This document shows, piece after piece, positions 1-8,493 of a DNA stretch of 64,000 nucleotides (the stretch's first letter is position 1; the number at the start of each line of letters is the position of its first letter). The position numbers and the translations under genes are program-made. Location of the stretch: positions 372,001-436,000 of the forward strand of contig NZ_SPSB01000002.1 in the NCBI RefSeq assembly GCF_004571135.1, given 5' to 3'. Below the pieces are notes generated by a model. It worked only from the letters and a program-made list of their open reading frames with translations. It did not search any database and was not told the origin of the DNA. This stretch comes from Algoriphagus kandeliae. Its GTDB lineage: Bacteria > Bacteroidota > Bacteroidia > Cytophagales > Cyclobacteriaceae.

Positions 1-1
1 A

Positions 2-412
2 AAGGGAAGCCGAAAAACCCCGGAGCGGTTTTCGGTCATCGATGAATTGTATTTGCTTCCTCAGGATGAGCACATTGATGTGGAGGGGCTTTTTCTGAAG
101 ATGCGGAATAAGGGCTATACCATCAGCCGGGCAACGATTTACAACACGCTTGATTTGTTGGTGGAAAGTGGCTTGGCCGTAAAGCACCAATTCAAGGACA
201 AGGTGGCGCTGTATGAGCAGGCCTTGACCTATAAGCACCATGACCATCATGTATGCAATCAATGCCGGAAAATCCGTGAGTTCTCAGATCCTAAAATCAA
301 TGAAATCAAGGAGTTGATTGGAAAGGAATTCGATTCATCCATCACCTCCCATTCCTTGGTTTTGTATGGGGATTGTCAGATCAAAAACTGCGAGAATCTC
401 CCTCAGATTTAA
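2..412 (+). CDS. Fur-family metal/peroxide-responsive repressor, 5' end outside window
   Basis: The frame is open from the first bases of the window, so the N-terminus is missing; the first visible residues are KGSRKTPERFSVIDELY. A winged-helix segment follows, with the Fur recognition-helix pattern ISRATIYNTLDLLVESG. The HHDHHVC segment is the Fur metal site. Two Cys pairs, CNQC near the middle and C-x4-C near the C-terminus, form the expected structural zinc site. The length visible (about 136 residues) fits a Fur/PerR/Zur protein lacking only a few residues. Fur proteins repress iron, zinc or peroxide genes in the cytoplasm; which metal is sensed cannot be decided here. The TTG at position 47 is not a credible start because homology continues upstream of it. 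Confidence 0.9.
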   Translation, partial: KGSRKTPERFSVIDELYLLPQDEHIDVEGLFLKMRNKGYTISRATIYNTLDLLVESGLAVKHQFKDKVALYEQALTYKHHDHHVCNQCRKIREFSDPKINEIKELIGKEFDSSITSHSLVLYGDCQIKNCENLPQI

Positions 413-849
413 GCCTTTCGAAAGATTTTTCGGTAGATAGGTTTGCGATAAACAAACTGTACCCAAAGTGCCGGATAAAGAAGAAAGGTCAGCAAGAAAT
501 TAGGCCCTTCGAACTCAATTTCATCTCGAATAATGCTACCCTCTTCTTTTCTGATGACACGGTGTTTGTGTGTCCATTTTTTGAGGAAAAAAGGGAGTTC
601 AGTTCCCTGATCGATGAAATAAAATTCCTTTTCATCGGTATGGTCCTCAGTGATATCACTGGTCCACTTTTGCTTGAAAAAAATAAAATTCAGTTCCAGG
701 GAGACTACATCACCTTTTTTCGAACCATCAAATCGAAGCAATTTCACCGGAGGAAAAGGAGGACTTAACCGCTTGAATAGGCTTTCATCGAAGCCGTCCT
801 TTACGGTTAGGTAATCTTGCTGTACGTGAGTTTCGAGTTGGAGCTTCAT
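409..849 (-). CDS. SRPBCC (START-like) family protein
   Basis: The product is 146 residues, with alternating strands and a long C-terminal amphipathic segment rich in aromatic residues, typical of SRPBCC ligand-binding folds (residues about 1-135). No catalytic motif is visible and no signal peptide is present, so it should be cytosolic. Its 3' end overlaps the end of the convergent fur-type gene by four bases. The stop of the upstream cytochrome oxidase subunit III gene lies only 3 bases before this start, so the two are probably cotranscribed. The ligand is unknown. An open frame on the opposite strand is a shadow of this gene. Confidence 0.7.
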   Translation of the reverse strand: MKLQLETHVQQDYLTVKDGFDESLFKRLSPPFPPVKLLRFDGSKKGDVVSLELNFIFFKQKWTSDITEDHTDEKEFYFIDQGTELPFFLKKWTHKHRVIRKEEGSIIRDEIEFEGPNFLLTFLLYPALWVQFVYRKPIYRKIFRKA

Positions 850-852
850 CTT

Positions 853-1467
853 TTACAAACTGATCACAAATAATAAAAAGAGCACCAACCAGATCCCATC
901 CATAAATTGCCAGTAAACGGTAAAAAGCCGAAGGCGCATTTTCTCAAAAGGGTTGGTAAAAAGGATGAGGCGCTGAATTTCATCATGTTTCCGCTTTCGC
1001 AGTTGTACCCAAAGTATGGCAGCAAATACCATGGCTCCCAACAAGTGGAAGATGTGGATTCCAGATAGGAGGTAGAGAAAACTTCCGCTTGGGATTCCCT
1101 TGAAGTCAATTCCCATGGATTGCAATTCCATCCATCCGGATACCTGAAGTGCCGTGAAAATAATTCCTAGCAGCAAGGTCGTTCCTAAAGCCCGACTTAC
1201 TTTATCGGCTTTTTCTTCCTGATAATAGAGGCGCATTTTGGTGGCAGTATAGCCACTGGAAACCAATAAAAAGGTTGAAATCAGAAAAGAGACTGGGATT
1301 TTTTTATTCATCCCGGCTAATTGATCCAAGCCTGAAAATAGGAAAGCAGCCACCAAAAACAGGAAGATCAAACCGCTCCCAATCATCCCCAGGTACAAAA
1401 GCGTCTCATAGGGATGCATGGATTCGATGCGCTGAAACCAGGTTTTATGTTGGGAAGTCTGATTCAT
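853..1467 (-). CDS. Haem-copper (cytochrome c) oxidase subunit III
   Basis: The 204-residue protein has five hydrophobic segments (about 23-45, 57-76, 93-113, 133-155 and 183-203). It shows the subunit III patterns HIFHLLGAMVF near residue 138 and WQFMDGIWLVLF near the C-terminus. Subunit III is an integral inner-membrane part of aa3/ba3-type terminal oxidases and stabilises the catalytic subunit; it carries no cofactor. The other oxidase subunits are not nearby, so this is a detached copy. The length matches the five-helix form of the family. It is divergent from mfd and probably leads a two-gene unit with the SRPBCC gene. Confidence 0.88.
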   Translation of the reverse strand: MNQTSQHKTWFQRIESMHPYETLLYLGMIGSGLIFLFLVAAFLFSGLDQLAGMNKKIPVSFLISTFLLVSSGYTATKMRLYYQEEKADKVSRALGTTLLLGIIFTALQVSGWMELQSMGIDFKGIPSGSFLYLLSGIHIFHLLGAMVFAAILWVQLRKRKHDEIQRLILFTNPFEKMRLRLFTVYWQFMDGIWLVLFLLFVISL

Positions 1468-1581
1468 TGAGAGGAAAACAAATTACAGCGCCTTAGGTTC
1501 AGGACTTGGGATATTTCATCAATTTCTAATTTGAAAAAATGAAATAGCCTAAATTGCGCCCCCAAACAAAACCCTACCGTT

Positions 1582-4500
1582 TTGGATAGAGCATCTTTCC
1601 TTTCCATATATCATTCGGATCCTTTCTTACGGACTTTCACTGAAAAGCTCGCGCAAAGCCCCAAGGGGAATTTCCAGATTCGGGGACTTTCCGGCAGTTT
1701 GGATATGGTGGTTTTTACGACCATTGTTCAGCGAATGGGAGGATTTCATCTGATTATTGCTCAGGATAAAGAAGAAGCTGCCTATCTCAATACCGACTTG
1801 CAAAATCTCACGGGCAAGGAGGATTACCTGGTTTTTCCTTCCAGTTTTAAAAAGCCCTACCAATATGAGGAAGTGGACAATGCCAATGTGCTGCTTCGTT
1901 CCGAGATTCTCAGCCATGTGCTTAATGCTCAGGAAGAAGATCAAATTCTGATCACCTACCCTGAAGCTTTGTATGAAAAGGTAATCAATAAGCGATCCCT
2001 TCAGGAAAATACTTTTCAAGCCCGAGTCGGAGAACAGGTAGATATGGAGTTTGTATCCGAACTCCTCCATAGCTATGATTTTGAGCGGACGGATTTTGTC
2101 TACGAGCCTGGGCAATTTGCCATTCGAGGAGGGATTTTGGATGTTTTCTCCTTTAGTAATGAACATCCCTATCGTTTAGAGTTGTTTGGAAAGGAAATCG
2201 AAAGCATTCGGACCTTCGATCCCGAATCTCAGTTGTCCATCGCGGAAGTCGATCTGATTTCCCTGATTCCCAATACACAAACCAAATTATTGCAGGAAGT
2301 AAGGCAGTCATTCTTGGGCTTTCTGCCAGAAAAAACCACCCTTTGGATTAAGGATTATCAGTTGACGGCTGATGTGATGGAAGAGTGTTTTCATAAGGCC
2401 GAGTTGGCTTTTGATCAGATATTGGCCAAAACCAATCAGACCAAGACCGTTCTAAAACCAGAAGATCTTTTTGAAAGGGCAGATGATTTCATCCGACAGG
2501 TGAAGGCCTTTAAAATCGTGGAATTTGGGAAGCAGTTTTACCTCAAGGGTAGCGATCATTTGAATTGGGATTCCAAGCCACAGCCTTCTTTCAATAAAAA
2601 CTTTGACCTCTTGGTGAGTACCCTTGCTGAAAATGAAAAGCAGGGACTTACCAATTTGATTACCGGTGAAAATGCCAAGCAAATCGATCGCTTGGTTGGA
2701 ATTTTTGCAGAACTCGATCCGACTTTACAGGTTCAGACCATGCTTTTGGGATTGCGGGAAGGCTATGAGGACAAGCAAAATAAACTCATTTGTTATACGG
2801 ATCATCAGCTTTTTGAGCGATTCCACCGCTATAGATCCCGAAAGAAAGCCAGCAAATCCAAGGCCCTAACTATCAAAGAGCTAAAGGCTCTGCATCCAGG
2901 CGATTACATCGTCCATGTGGATTATGGGGTGGGTCGATTTGCCGGATTGGAAAAGGTGGAAGTAGGTGGAAAAATGCAGGAAGCCGTTCGCCTTGTCTTC
3001 CGGGATGATGATTTACTTTATGTCAACATTCACTCACTCCATAAAATCTCGAAGTACTCTGGACAGGAAGGGCAAATGCCAACCATGTCTAAATTGGGGT
3101 CGCCGGAATGGGAAAATAAAAAGAAGCGCGCCAAGAAGCAGGTCAAGGATATTGCCAAAGACCTCATTGCCTTGTATGCCAAGCGTCGTTCAGCTCATGG
3201 CTTTGCTTTCTCCAAAGATTCGGTATTGCAAGTGGAGCTGGAGAGTTCCTTTATATATGAGGATACTCCAGATCAAGCCATGGCCACGAGTGATGTGAAG
3301 GCCGATATGGAAAAAAGTTATCCCATGGACCGCTTGGTTTGTGGGGATGTGGGTTTTGGAAAGACTGAGGTTGCGATCCGAGCCGCCTTCAAGGCGGTCA
3401 ATGATGGAAAGCAAGTGGCGGTCTTGGTGCCTACGACCATTTTGGCTATGCAGCATTTTCAGACTTTCAAAGAGCGGCTTTCAGGATTCCCGGTTACTGT
3501 GGATTACATCAACCGATTCCGCACAGCAAAAGAGGTTAAGCAGATCGTGGAAGAGGTAAAATCAGGAAGAATCGATATCCTGATCGGTACGCATAAAATT
3601 GTGAATAAAAGCCTCGAGTTCAAGGATTTGGGCTTATTGATTATAGATGAAGAGCAGAAGTTTGGGGTGCGTGTCAAGGATCAATTGAAAAATATCCGTG
3701 TCAATGTGGATGTACTTACCTTGACGGCGACTCCGATTCCTAGGACCCTGCATTTTTCTTTGATGGGAGCACGGGATCTTTCCGTGATTTCCACTCCCCC
3801 ACCCAATCGGCAGCCAGTCACTACGGAAGTTCACTCATTTCAGGAGGAAGTCATTCGAGATGCAGTAGCCTATGAGCTACGGCGTGGAGGTCAGGTATTC
3901 TTTGTTCATAATCGGGTTGGTGAGATTGATAGTATTGCCAATCTGATCAAGAAGCTGGTGCCGGATGCTCGAGTCATCGGTGCACACGGCCAAATGGATG
4001 GGAAGAAATTGGAAAAGATCATGGTGGATTTCATTGAGCATGAGTACGATGTGCTTGTTTCCACCAATATCATTGAATCCGGTCTCGATATCCCAAATGC
4101 CAATACCATTATCATTAACCGGGCACATATGTTCGGATTGAGTGACCTTCACCAAATGCGTGGTCGAGTAGGAAGAAGCAATAAAAAGGCCTTCTGTTAC
4201 TTATTGACTACTCCTATGTCAGGTTTGACTCCTGAATCCAGGAAGCGATTGCAGACTTTGGAGGAATTCTCAGATTTGGGAGATGGATTTAAGGTAGCAA
4301 TGCGGGATTTGGATATCCGAGGAGCCGGGAATTTGTTAGGTGCCGAGCAAAGTGGATTTATCACGGACCTAGGCTTTGAGATGTATCATAAAATCCTGGA
4401 TGAAGCGGTGCAGGAGTTGAAGGAGAATGAATTCGCAGCTCTATTCGAAGTGGATTTGAAGGAGAAAGTAAAGGTGCTGGTTCAGGATTGTACGGTGGAA

Positions 4501-4935
4501 ACGGATTTGGAATTGCTAATTCCAGAGGAATATGTTGCCAATATCAGCGAACGCTTGAGTTTGTATTCCAAGCTGGACTCCATCAAGGATGAGGAAGAAT
4601 TGGGTCAGTTTGCTCAAATGCTGGATGACCGCTTTGGACCTGTTCCGCCAGTGGTTCAGGATTTGATGGAGACGGTTAGATTGCGATGGAAGGCAGAGAA
4701 GCTAGGAATTGAAAAATTGGTGCTGAAAAATGGACAGATGAAGTGCTATCTCTTGCCATCCGATCGAGGGGATTTTTACTCCTCACCTATCTTCCAGAAA
4801 ATCATGGCTTTCGCGCAAATAAACTCCCGATACTTTAAAATAAAGGAGTACAAGAATCGTTTGATTCTTACGATTTCAAATGTTTCCAGCATTTCTGAAG
4901 GCCAAAAATGGCTGAAAGACATGCTCGAAAGCTAA
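1582..4935 (+). CDS. mfd: Transcription-repair coupling factor Mfd
   Basis: The 1117-residue length is typical for Mfd. Order of domains: UvrB-like UvrA-binding region (about 1-330); CarD-like RNA polymerase interaction domain (about 436-495, starting HPGDYIVHVDYGVGRF); RecG-like SF2 translocase with Walker A GDVGFGKTE near residue 587, DEEQ box near 689 and TLTATPIPRTL motif III; TRCF C-terminal domain from about 970. Mfd removes RNA polymerase stalled at lesions and recruits UvrA. The start is a TTG: an in-frame stop lies at 1540-1542 and no ATG occurs between it and the conserved N-terminus. It is divergent from the oxidase gene. Confidence 0.97.
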   Translation: MDRASFLSIYHSDPFLRTFTEKLAQSPKGNFQIRGLSGSLDMVVFTTIVQRMGGFHLIIAQDKEEAAYLNTDLQNLTGKEDYLVFPSSFKKPYQYEEVDNANVLLRSEILSHVLNAQEEDQILITYPEALYEKVINKRSLQENTFQARVGEQVDMEFVSELLHSYDFERTDFVYEPGQFAIRGGILDVFSFSNEHPYRLELFGKEIESIRTFDPESQLSIAEVDLISLIPNTQTKLLQEVRQSFLGFLPEKTTLWIKDYQLTADVMEECFHKAELAFDQILAKTNQTKTVLKPEDLFERADDFIRQVKAFKIVEFGKQFYLKGSDHLNWDSKPQPSFNKNFDLLVSTLAENEKQGLTNLITGENAKQIDRLVGIFAELDPTLQVQTMLLGLREGYEDKQNKLICYTDHQLFERFHRYRSRKKASKSKALTIKELKALHPGDYIVHVDYGVGRFAGLEKVEVGGKMQEAVRLVFRDDDLLYVNIHSLHKISKYSGQEGQMPTMSKLGSPEWENKKKRAKKQVKDIAKDLIALYAKRRSAHGFAFSKDSVLQVELESSFIYEDTPDQAMATSDVKADMEKSYPMDRLVCGDVGFGKTEVAIRAAFKAVNDGKQVAVLVPTTILAMQHFQTFKERLSGFPVTVDYINRFRTAKEVKQIVEEVKSGRIDILIGTHKIVNKSLEFKDLGLLIIDEEQKFGVRVKDQLKNIRVNVDVLTLTATPIPRTLHFSLMGARDLSVISTPPPNRQPVTTEVHSFQEEVIRDAVAYELRRGGQVFFVHNRVGEIDSIANLIKKLVPDARVIGAHGQMDGKKLEKIMVDFIEHEYDVLVSTNIIESGLDIPNANTIIINRAHMFGLSDLHQMRGRVGRSNKKAFCYLLTTPMSGLTPESRKRLQTLEEFSDLGDGFKVAMRDLDIRGAGNLLGAEQSGFITDLGFEMYHKILDEAVQELKENEFAALFEVDLKEKVKVLVQDCTVETDLELLIPEEYVANISERLSLYSKLDSIKDEEELGQFAQMLDDRFGPVPPVVQDLMETVRLRWKAEKLGIEKLVLKNGQMKCYLLPSDRGDFYSSPIFQKIMAFAQINSRYFKIKEYKNRLILTISNVSSISEGQKWLKDMLES

Positions 4936-5049
4936 TTTTACAAAAATTTAACTGGCATAAATATTGCAGTTTCGCACTGGAATTTTGCAGATACCTTGTG
5001 ATTTGGGCAAGTTTGGCAAAAATCAACGTTTTCAGCCGGTTGGCAATGA

Positions 5050-5080
5050 TTGCAAGTCCATCCGAATGAACTTATATTAG
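5050..5080 (+). promoter_or_regulatory. Candidate gldJ promoter
   Basis: TTGC at 5050-5053 and TATATTAG at 5073-5080 are separated by 19 bases. This resembles the Bacteroidota promoter (TTTG or TTG, about 19-21 bases, TAnnTTTG), though the -7 box has an imperfect end. It would give a leader of roughly 25-30 bases before the ATG at 5114. Sequence match only. Confidence 0.3.
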
Positions 5081-5113
5081 CAAATCAAATTGGGCAAAAA
5101 AACCTCTTTTCAT

Positions 5114-6337
5114 ATGTATTCGAGTAAGAAATCTTGGGGACTTTGGGCTACAGCCTTATTGATCGTAGGCGGGTCTATTCTATCCTCTTGTAACAAAACT
5201 CCAGGCTACGGTCGAAGAACTGCAGCCAAGCCGGGTAAGCGAAGTGCTACCACTGGTGCAGAGTTTTCTTTTGACGAGCAAGACACAACTTCATTCTTTG
5301 TAGCGAGAAACGCAGAACAGATTCCTGGTCCAAACTTGAAATTCATCCAAGGTGGCCGTGCTGTTATCGGTTCTCAGGAAGAAGATATCATGGCATTCCG
5401 TGATAACTTGGAGCGAACTGTGACAGTGGCTAATTTTTACATGGACGAAACAGAAATCACCAATAATGATTATCGGGAGTTCCTGTTTGACATGAAGAAA
5501 AAAGTGAGCGCAGACTCCTTGTTGAAGCTAGAGCCTAGAGAAGATGTTTGGGGTGGTGCTTTGTCATTCAATGACATGTACCAGTCTTACTATTTCCGAT
5601 TCCCAGGTTTCAATTTCTATCCGGTAGCTGGTGTTTCTTGGAAGCAGGCAAATATCTATGCGAAGTGGAGAACTGATTATGTTCAGGAGTTGATCCGTCA
5701 GGAAAGAGAATTGGATTCCACCTTTACCAAAGCCCAATTGATTGAAAGAGGTGTGGCTATGGCTGATTTCCGTCTTCCTTCTGAGGCAGAATGGGAATAT
5801 GCAGCCAAGGCGATGATCGGAACCCAATATTTAGATGAGAATCAAGAATACGGACGTATCTATCCTTGGGATGGTCGTGGCGTTCGTAACCCATATAACG
5901 TGAAGCGTAAAGGAAAGCAAGGTGATTTCTTGGCCAACTTTAAGCGAGGCCGTGGTGACTACGGAGGTATTTCCGGTAATCAGCGAAATGACGGTGAAAT
6001 TCTACCTACCAACGTATATGATATGGCTCCAAATGACTTTGGATTGTATCACATGGCCGGAAATATGAACGAATGGGTATATGACGTGTATCGTCCGATG
6101 ACCTTCCAAGACGCAGATGACTTAAACCCACTTCGTAAAGATGGATATGGTGACGAAGCTGAAAACTATGAGGTTTCCATGCTAACAGATGAAATGCGTG
6201 TTTATAAAGGAGGAAGCTGGAGAGACGTAACTTATTGGTTGGCTCCAGGGACTCGAAGATTCATGCATCAGGATTCTGCAACCAATCACATTGGATTCCG
6301 ATGTGCTATGATCTCTATCGGAGAAAAAGGAAAATAA
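5114..6337 (+). CDS. gldJ: Gliding-motility lipoprotein GldJ (SUMF1/FGE-like fold)
   Basis: From the ATG at 5114 the protein is 407 residues, with a lipoprotein signal (hydrophobic core then LSSC lipobox, Cys about residue 26). An in-frame TTG at 5090 would add eight residues ahead of the signal and is less likely. The mature part is a formylglycine-generating-enzyme/sulfatase-modifying fold: FIQGGRAVIG, DETEITNNDYREF, RLPSEAEWEYAA, MAGNMNEWVYD, YKGGSWRDV and a final GFRCA. GldJ and its paralogue GldK are lipoproteins of the gliding motor/type IX secretion system that stabilise the periplasmic ring and do not act as enzymes. It stands alone, without gldLMN, and has its own terminator, which favours GldJ over GldK. 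The J/K choice is an inference. Confidence 0.8.
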   Translation: MYSSKKSWGLWATALLIVGGSILSSCNKTPGYGRRTAAKPGKRSATTGAEFSFDEQDTTSFFVARNAEQIPGPNLKFIQGGRAVIGSQEEDIMAFRDNLERTVTVANFYMDETEITNNDYREFLFDMKKKVSADSLLKLEPREDVWGGALSFNDMYQSYYFRFPGFNFYPVAGVSWKQANIYAKWRTDYVQELIRQERELDSTFTKAQLIERGVAMADFRLPSEAEWEYAAKAMIGTQYLDENQEYGRIYPWDGRGVRNPYNVKRKGKQGDFLANFKRGRGDYGGISGNQRNDGEILPTNVYDMAPNDFGLYHMAGNMNEWVYDVYRPMTFQDADDLNPLRKDGYGDEAENYEVSMLTDEMRVYKGGSWRDVTYWLAPGTRRFMHQDSATNHIGFRCAMISIGEKGK

Positions 6338-6358
6338 TAAAGGTTAAATCAATAAAAG

Positions 6359-6393
6359 AAGGCTAGCTGAATAATTCGGCTAGCCTTTTTTTG
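6359..6393 (+). terminator. Intrinsic terminator after gldJ
   Basis: Perfect 9-bp stem AAGGCTAGC / GCTAGCCTT with an 11-base loop, followed by a run of T. Confidence 0.9.
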
Positions 6394-6444
6394 TTTTTTG
6401 AATTTCCCTAAATGGACTCGGAAGTACGATGATAATAGGCGATA

Positions 6445-6475
6445 TTGAATTTATATGTGAACAAATATATCTTTT
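6445..6475 (+). promoter_or_regulatory. Candidate cls promoter, very close to the start codon
   Basis: TTG at 6445-6447, 20-base spacer, TATCTTTT at 6468-6475 (one mismatch to TAnnTTTG). The ATG of cls follows six bases after the -7 box, so the predicted transcript would be leaderless or nearly so. Confidence 0.4.
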
Positions 6476-6481
6476 AGACTG

Positions 6482-7936
6482 ATGAAAGCATTAATGATTG
6501 TTTTAGGTATTTCTTACATCTGCATTTTTATATACACGTCCATAAGGATTCTTACTGATACCCATTCTACGTCCAAATCATTAGCTTATTTTATTTTGGT
6601 ATTGGCATTTCCGGTTGTAGGTATTATAATTTATTTCTCAATTGGGATAAACTATCGTCATCTAGCTTCTACTTTTAAAGGCAAAAAAGTACAAGAGGAG
6701 ATGGATGCCGCTTTTCCCGCTTTGGTGCCTGATCAGACCGACTTACTGATTTCCTCCTCACCTAAAAGATTGAGACAATACCATAGGTTAATCACATTTT
6801 TGAAGCAAATAGGGGGAGAAAATTTAAGCGAAAATCATTTTCAGCTACTTATTAACGGAGAACAAAAATTTCCTGAGGTTCTTGATACCCTGGCAAATGC
6901 CCAACACTTTATTCACATGGAATATTACGATTGGGAAAACGATTTGCGTGGAAATCAAATCAAGGAGGTGCTATTAAGAAAAGTAAAAACAGGAGTCAAA
7001 GTTCGTGTCCTTTATGACGATTATGCCAGTAGGAAAATCAAACGAAATATTGTTAAAGAATTAAAAGAAGGAGGCGCCGAAGTCTATCCCAAGATCAGAG
7101 TAAAGCTTCGGAAGATAGCTAATCGAATGAATCACCGGGACCATCGAAAGGTGATTATTGTGGATGGACATTTTGGATTTGTAGGAGGAATTAATGTTTC
7201 GGATCGGTATGACAACTCTATTGATACAGGATTGTACTGGAGGGATACACATGTTAAAATTTCGGGCCCTTTGGTTTATAGTCTTCAGAGACATTTTATC
7301 GTGAGTTGGAATTCTTGTGGTGCACCCGAAATATCTCCAACTGGAGATTTGTTTCCTGAATTTACTAGTGAACCTCAAAAAGGAATCCCCGCACTTGCTC
7401 AGATTATTGCTGGAGGCCCGATTTATCCAATGTCAAACATCATGTTGACTTACTTTCATTTATTTACCATCGCAAGGGAAAAACTATACATTACTAATCC
7501 GTATTTTATTCCGAATGATAGCATCCTTGACGCATTAAAAGAGTCAGCCCTTTCTGGAGTAGATGTTCGGATTATGCTTCCAGAAAAATCCGATTCAAGC
7601 TTAGTGGGAGCGGCTTCTAGGTTTTATTTTGAAGAGCTTCTTGAAGCTGGAGTAAAGATATTTCTATATAGGAAAGGATTTGTTCATGCAAAGACAGTGG
7701 TAGCTGATTCCTTTATTAGTGTCATAGGCACAGCAAATATGGACATTCGTAGTTTTGATTTAAATTTCGAAATCATGTCTGTTATCTATGGGGAAGAAAT
7801 GGGTAAACAACTTGAGGATGTCTTTTTAAATGATTTAAAAGAATGTGTAGAAGTAGACATGGAATCTTGGCGGGAAAACACTTTTTCAAGACGCCTTATT
7901 TACGCTATAGCACGCCTTATTTCCTCATTTCTATAA
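6482..7936 (+). CDS. cls: Cardiolipin synthase (phospholipase D family)
   Basis: The 484-residue protein has two N-terminal membrane helices (about 1-20 and 35-58), then two PLD domains. The HKD motifs are HRKVIIVDG at about H221/K223 and HAKTVVAD at about H402/K404, both complete. The enzyme joins two phosphatidylglycerol molecules (or PG and PE) to make cardiolipin at the inner membrane. Length and architecture match bacterial ClsA. It is a single gene after the gldJ terminator. The next gene is 557 bases away, across decayed sequence. Confidence 0.92.
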   Translation: MKALMIVLGISYICIFIYTSIRILTDTHSTSKSLAYFILVLAFPVVGIIIYFSIGINYRHLASTFKGKKVQEEMDAAFPALVPDQTDLLISSSPKRLRQYHRLITFLKQIGGENLSENHFQLLINGEQKFPEVLDTLANAQHFIHMEYYDWENDLRGNQIKEVLLRKVKTGVKVRVLYDDYASRKIKRNIVKELKEGGAEVYPKIRVKLRKIANRMNHRDHRKVIIVDGHFGFVGGINVSDRYDNSIDTGLYWRDTHVKISGPLVYSLQRHFIVSWNSCGAPEISPTGDLFPEFTSEPQKGIPALAQIIAGGPIYPMSNIMLTYFHLFTIAREKLYITNPYFIPNDSILDALKESALSGVDVRIMLPEKSDSSLVGAASRFYFEELLEAGVKIFLYRKGFVHAKTVVADSFISVIGTANMDIRSFDLNFEIMSVIYGEEMGKQLEDVFLNDLKECVEVDMESWRENTFSRRLIYAIARLISSFL

Positions 7937-8023
7937 GTTATATTTCTTTCCATTCCAATAAGCATTTTTCTATAGCATCCTTCAATTTATTCTCGTCATT
8001 ATTCTTTAAATGATCGGTTCTAA

Positions 8024-8150
8024 TGGGGAGTCTAAAGATTTTATTGGATACTCAATTTCTTACATTTTTTTAATTCTGTGGAAGGTATAGGTTCCGGTTT
8101 GGAAGTTGATTTCGTAACATTTTTCCAAATCTAATCCCATGGTTTATTGA
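8024..8150 (+). pseudogene. Decayed 3' end of a barrel-protein gene (copy of 19525-19674)
   Basis: Read alongside the end of the intact barrel gene at 18886-19674, this stretch matches over about 125 bases. Shared pieces include GATTTTATTG, CAATTTC-TAC, CCGGTTTGGAA and the final ATGGTTTATTGA. Translation gives SKDFIGYSISYIF, then after a frameshift at a T-run SVEGIGSGLEVDFVTFF, against NDFIVPAISYSSQF and GGYGAGLEIGIVIFSP in the intact protein. About 26 bases near the end are missing. It has no start and is broken, so it is a relic. The decayed ohr end follows about 70 bases on, the same spacing as in the intact locus. Confidence 0.75.
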
Positions 8151-8220
8151 TTATGGGATATTCCAAATCCAAGAGAATGATCTAAAAACTGGAAATGCGC
8201 CTAATTTGCCCCCCCGTTTT

Positions 8221-8283
8221 TCTTACAGATTTCGCCGTGACCTCGATGTTTCCTGTAGTAGCTTTGGAGAAAGGGGAAACTTC
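8221..8283 (-). pseudogene. Decayed 3' end of an Ohr/OsmC peroxidase gene
   Basis: The minus strand encodes EVSPFSKATTGNIEVTAKSV, which aligns without gaps to the C-terminus EVCPYSKATRGNIEVNVKAV of the intact Ohr at 19743-20165. The resolving cysteine is Ser here. Upstream (higher coordinates) the frame soon meets stops, so at most 25 codons survive. Between this relic and the barrel relic, the bases at about 8190-8216 look like a degraded version of the bidirectional terminator at 19717-19744. Confidence 0.75.
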
Positions 8284-8493
8284 AAAAGGTGCTTGGCCAA
8301 ACCTTCTGGGTTATTATTTTATATTCAATTTTCCTGATTCTCTTTTTTTGCTGCCCAAGTCTTCGAAATAAATTTTTCTATCTGGGTAGAGTTTTAAGAC
8401 TTGAAATCTAAAAGTCACCTTTTTGATGACACCCTTGAAAAAGGGTTCTCATTAGTATTTTTTTATGAGTCTTGATTTTGATTTTTATATTTA

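Larger units (their letters stand above)
7937..8493. other. Gene-free stretch at the island's left edge
   Basis: Apart from the two relics, nothing intact is present in these 557 bases. A 4-base-loop hairpin ACCCTT-GAAA-AAGGGT occurs at 8431-8446, without a T-run. The last 180 bases, just before the LuxR-type gene, are AT-rich with no convincing promoter. Confidence 0.6.

Noticed and set aside
373..768. Plus-strand open frame of 131 codons overlapping the fur-type gene end
   Set aside because: It is antisense to the SRPBCC gene, which has a protein-like composition and continues an operon; the plus frame shows no family pattern.
5090..5113. TTG start for gldJ eight codons upstream of the ATG
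   Set aside because: The ATG at 5114 places the signal peptide and lipobox at normal distances; the extension adds nothing recognisable.
7938..8058. Minus-strand frame ending KLKDAIEKCLLEWKEI after the cls stop, protein-like in appearance
   Set aside because: Only about 37 codons, no start, and its upstream part overlaps sequence that matches the barrel gene on the other strand. It may be a relic but cannot be supported.
8431..8446. ACCCTT-GAAA-AAGGGT hairpin before the LuxR-type gene as a riboswitch or attenuator
   Set aside because: Six-base stem only, no T-run and no larger structure around it.
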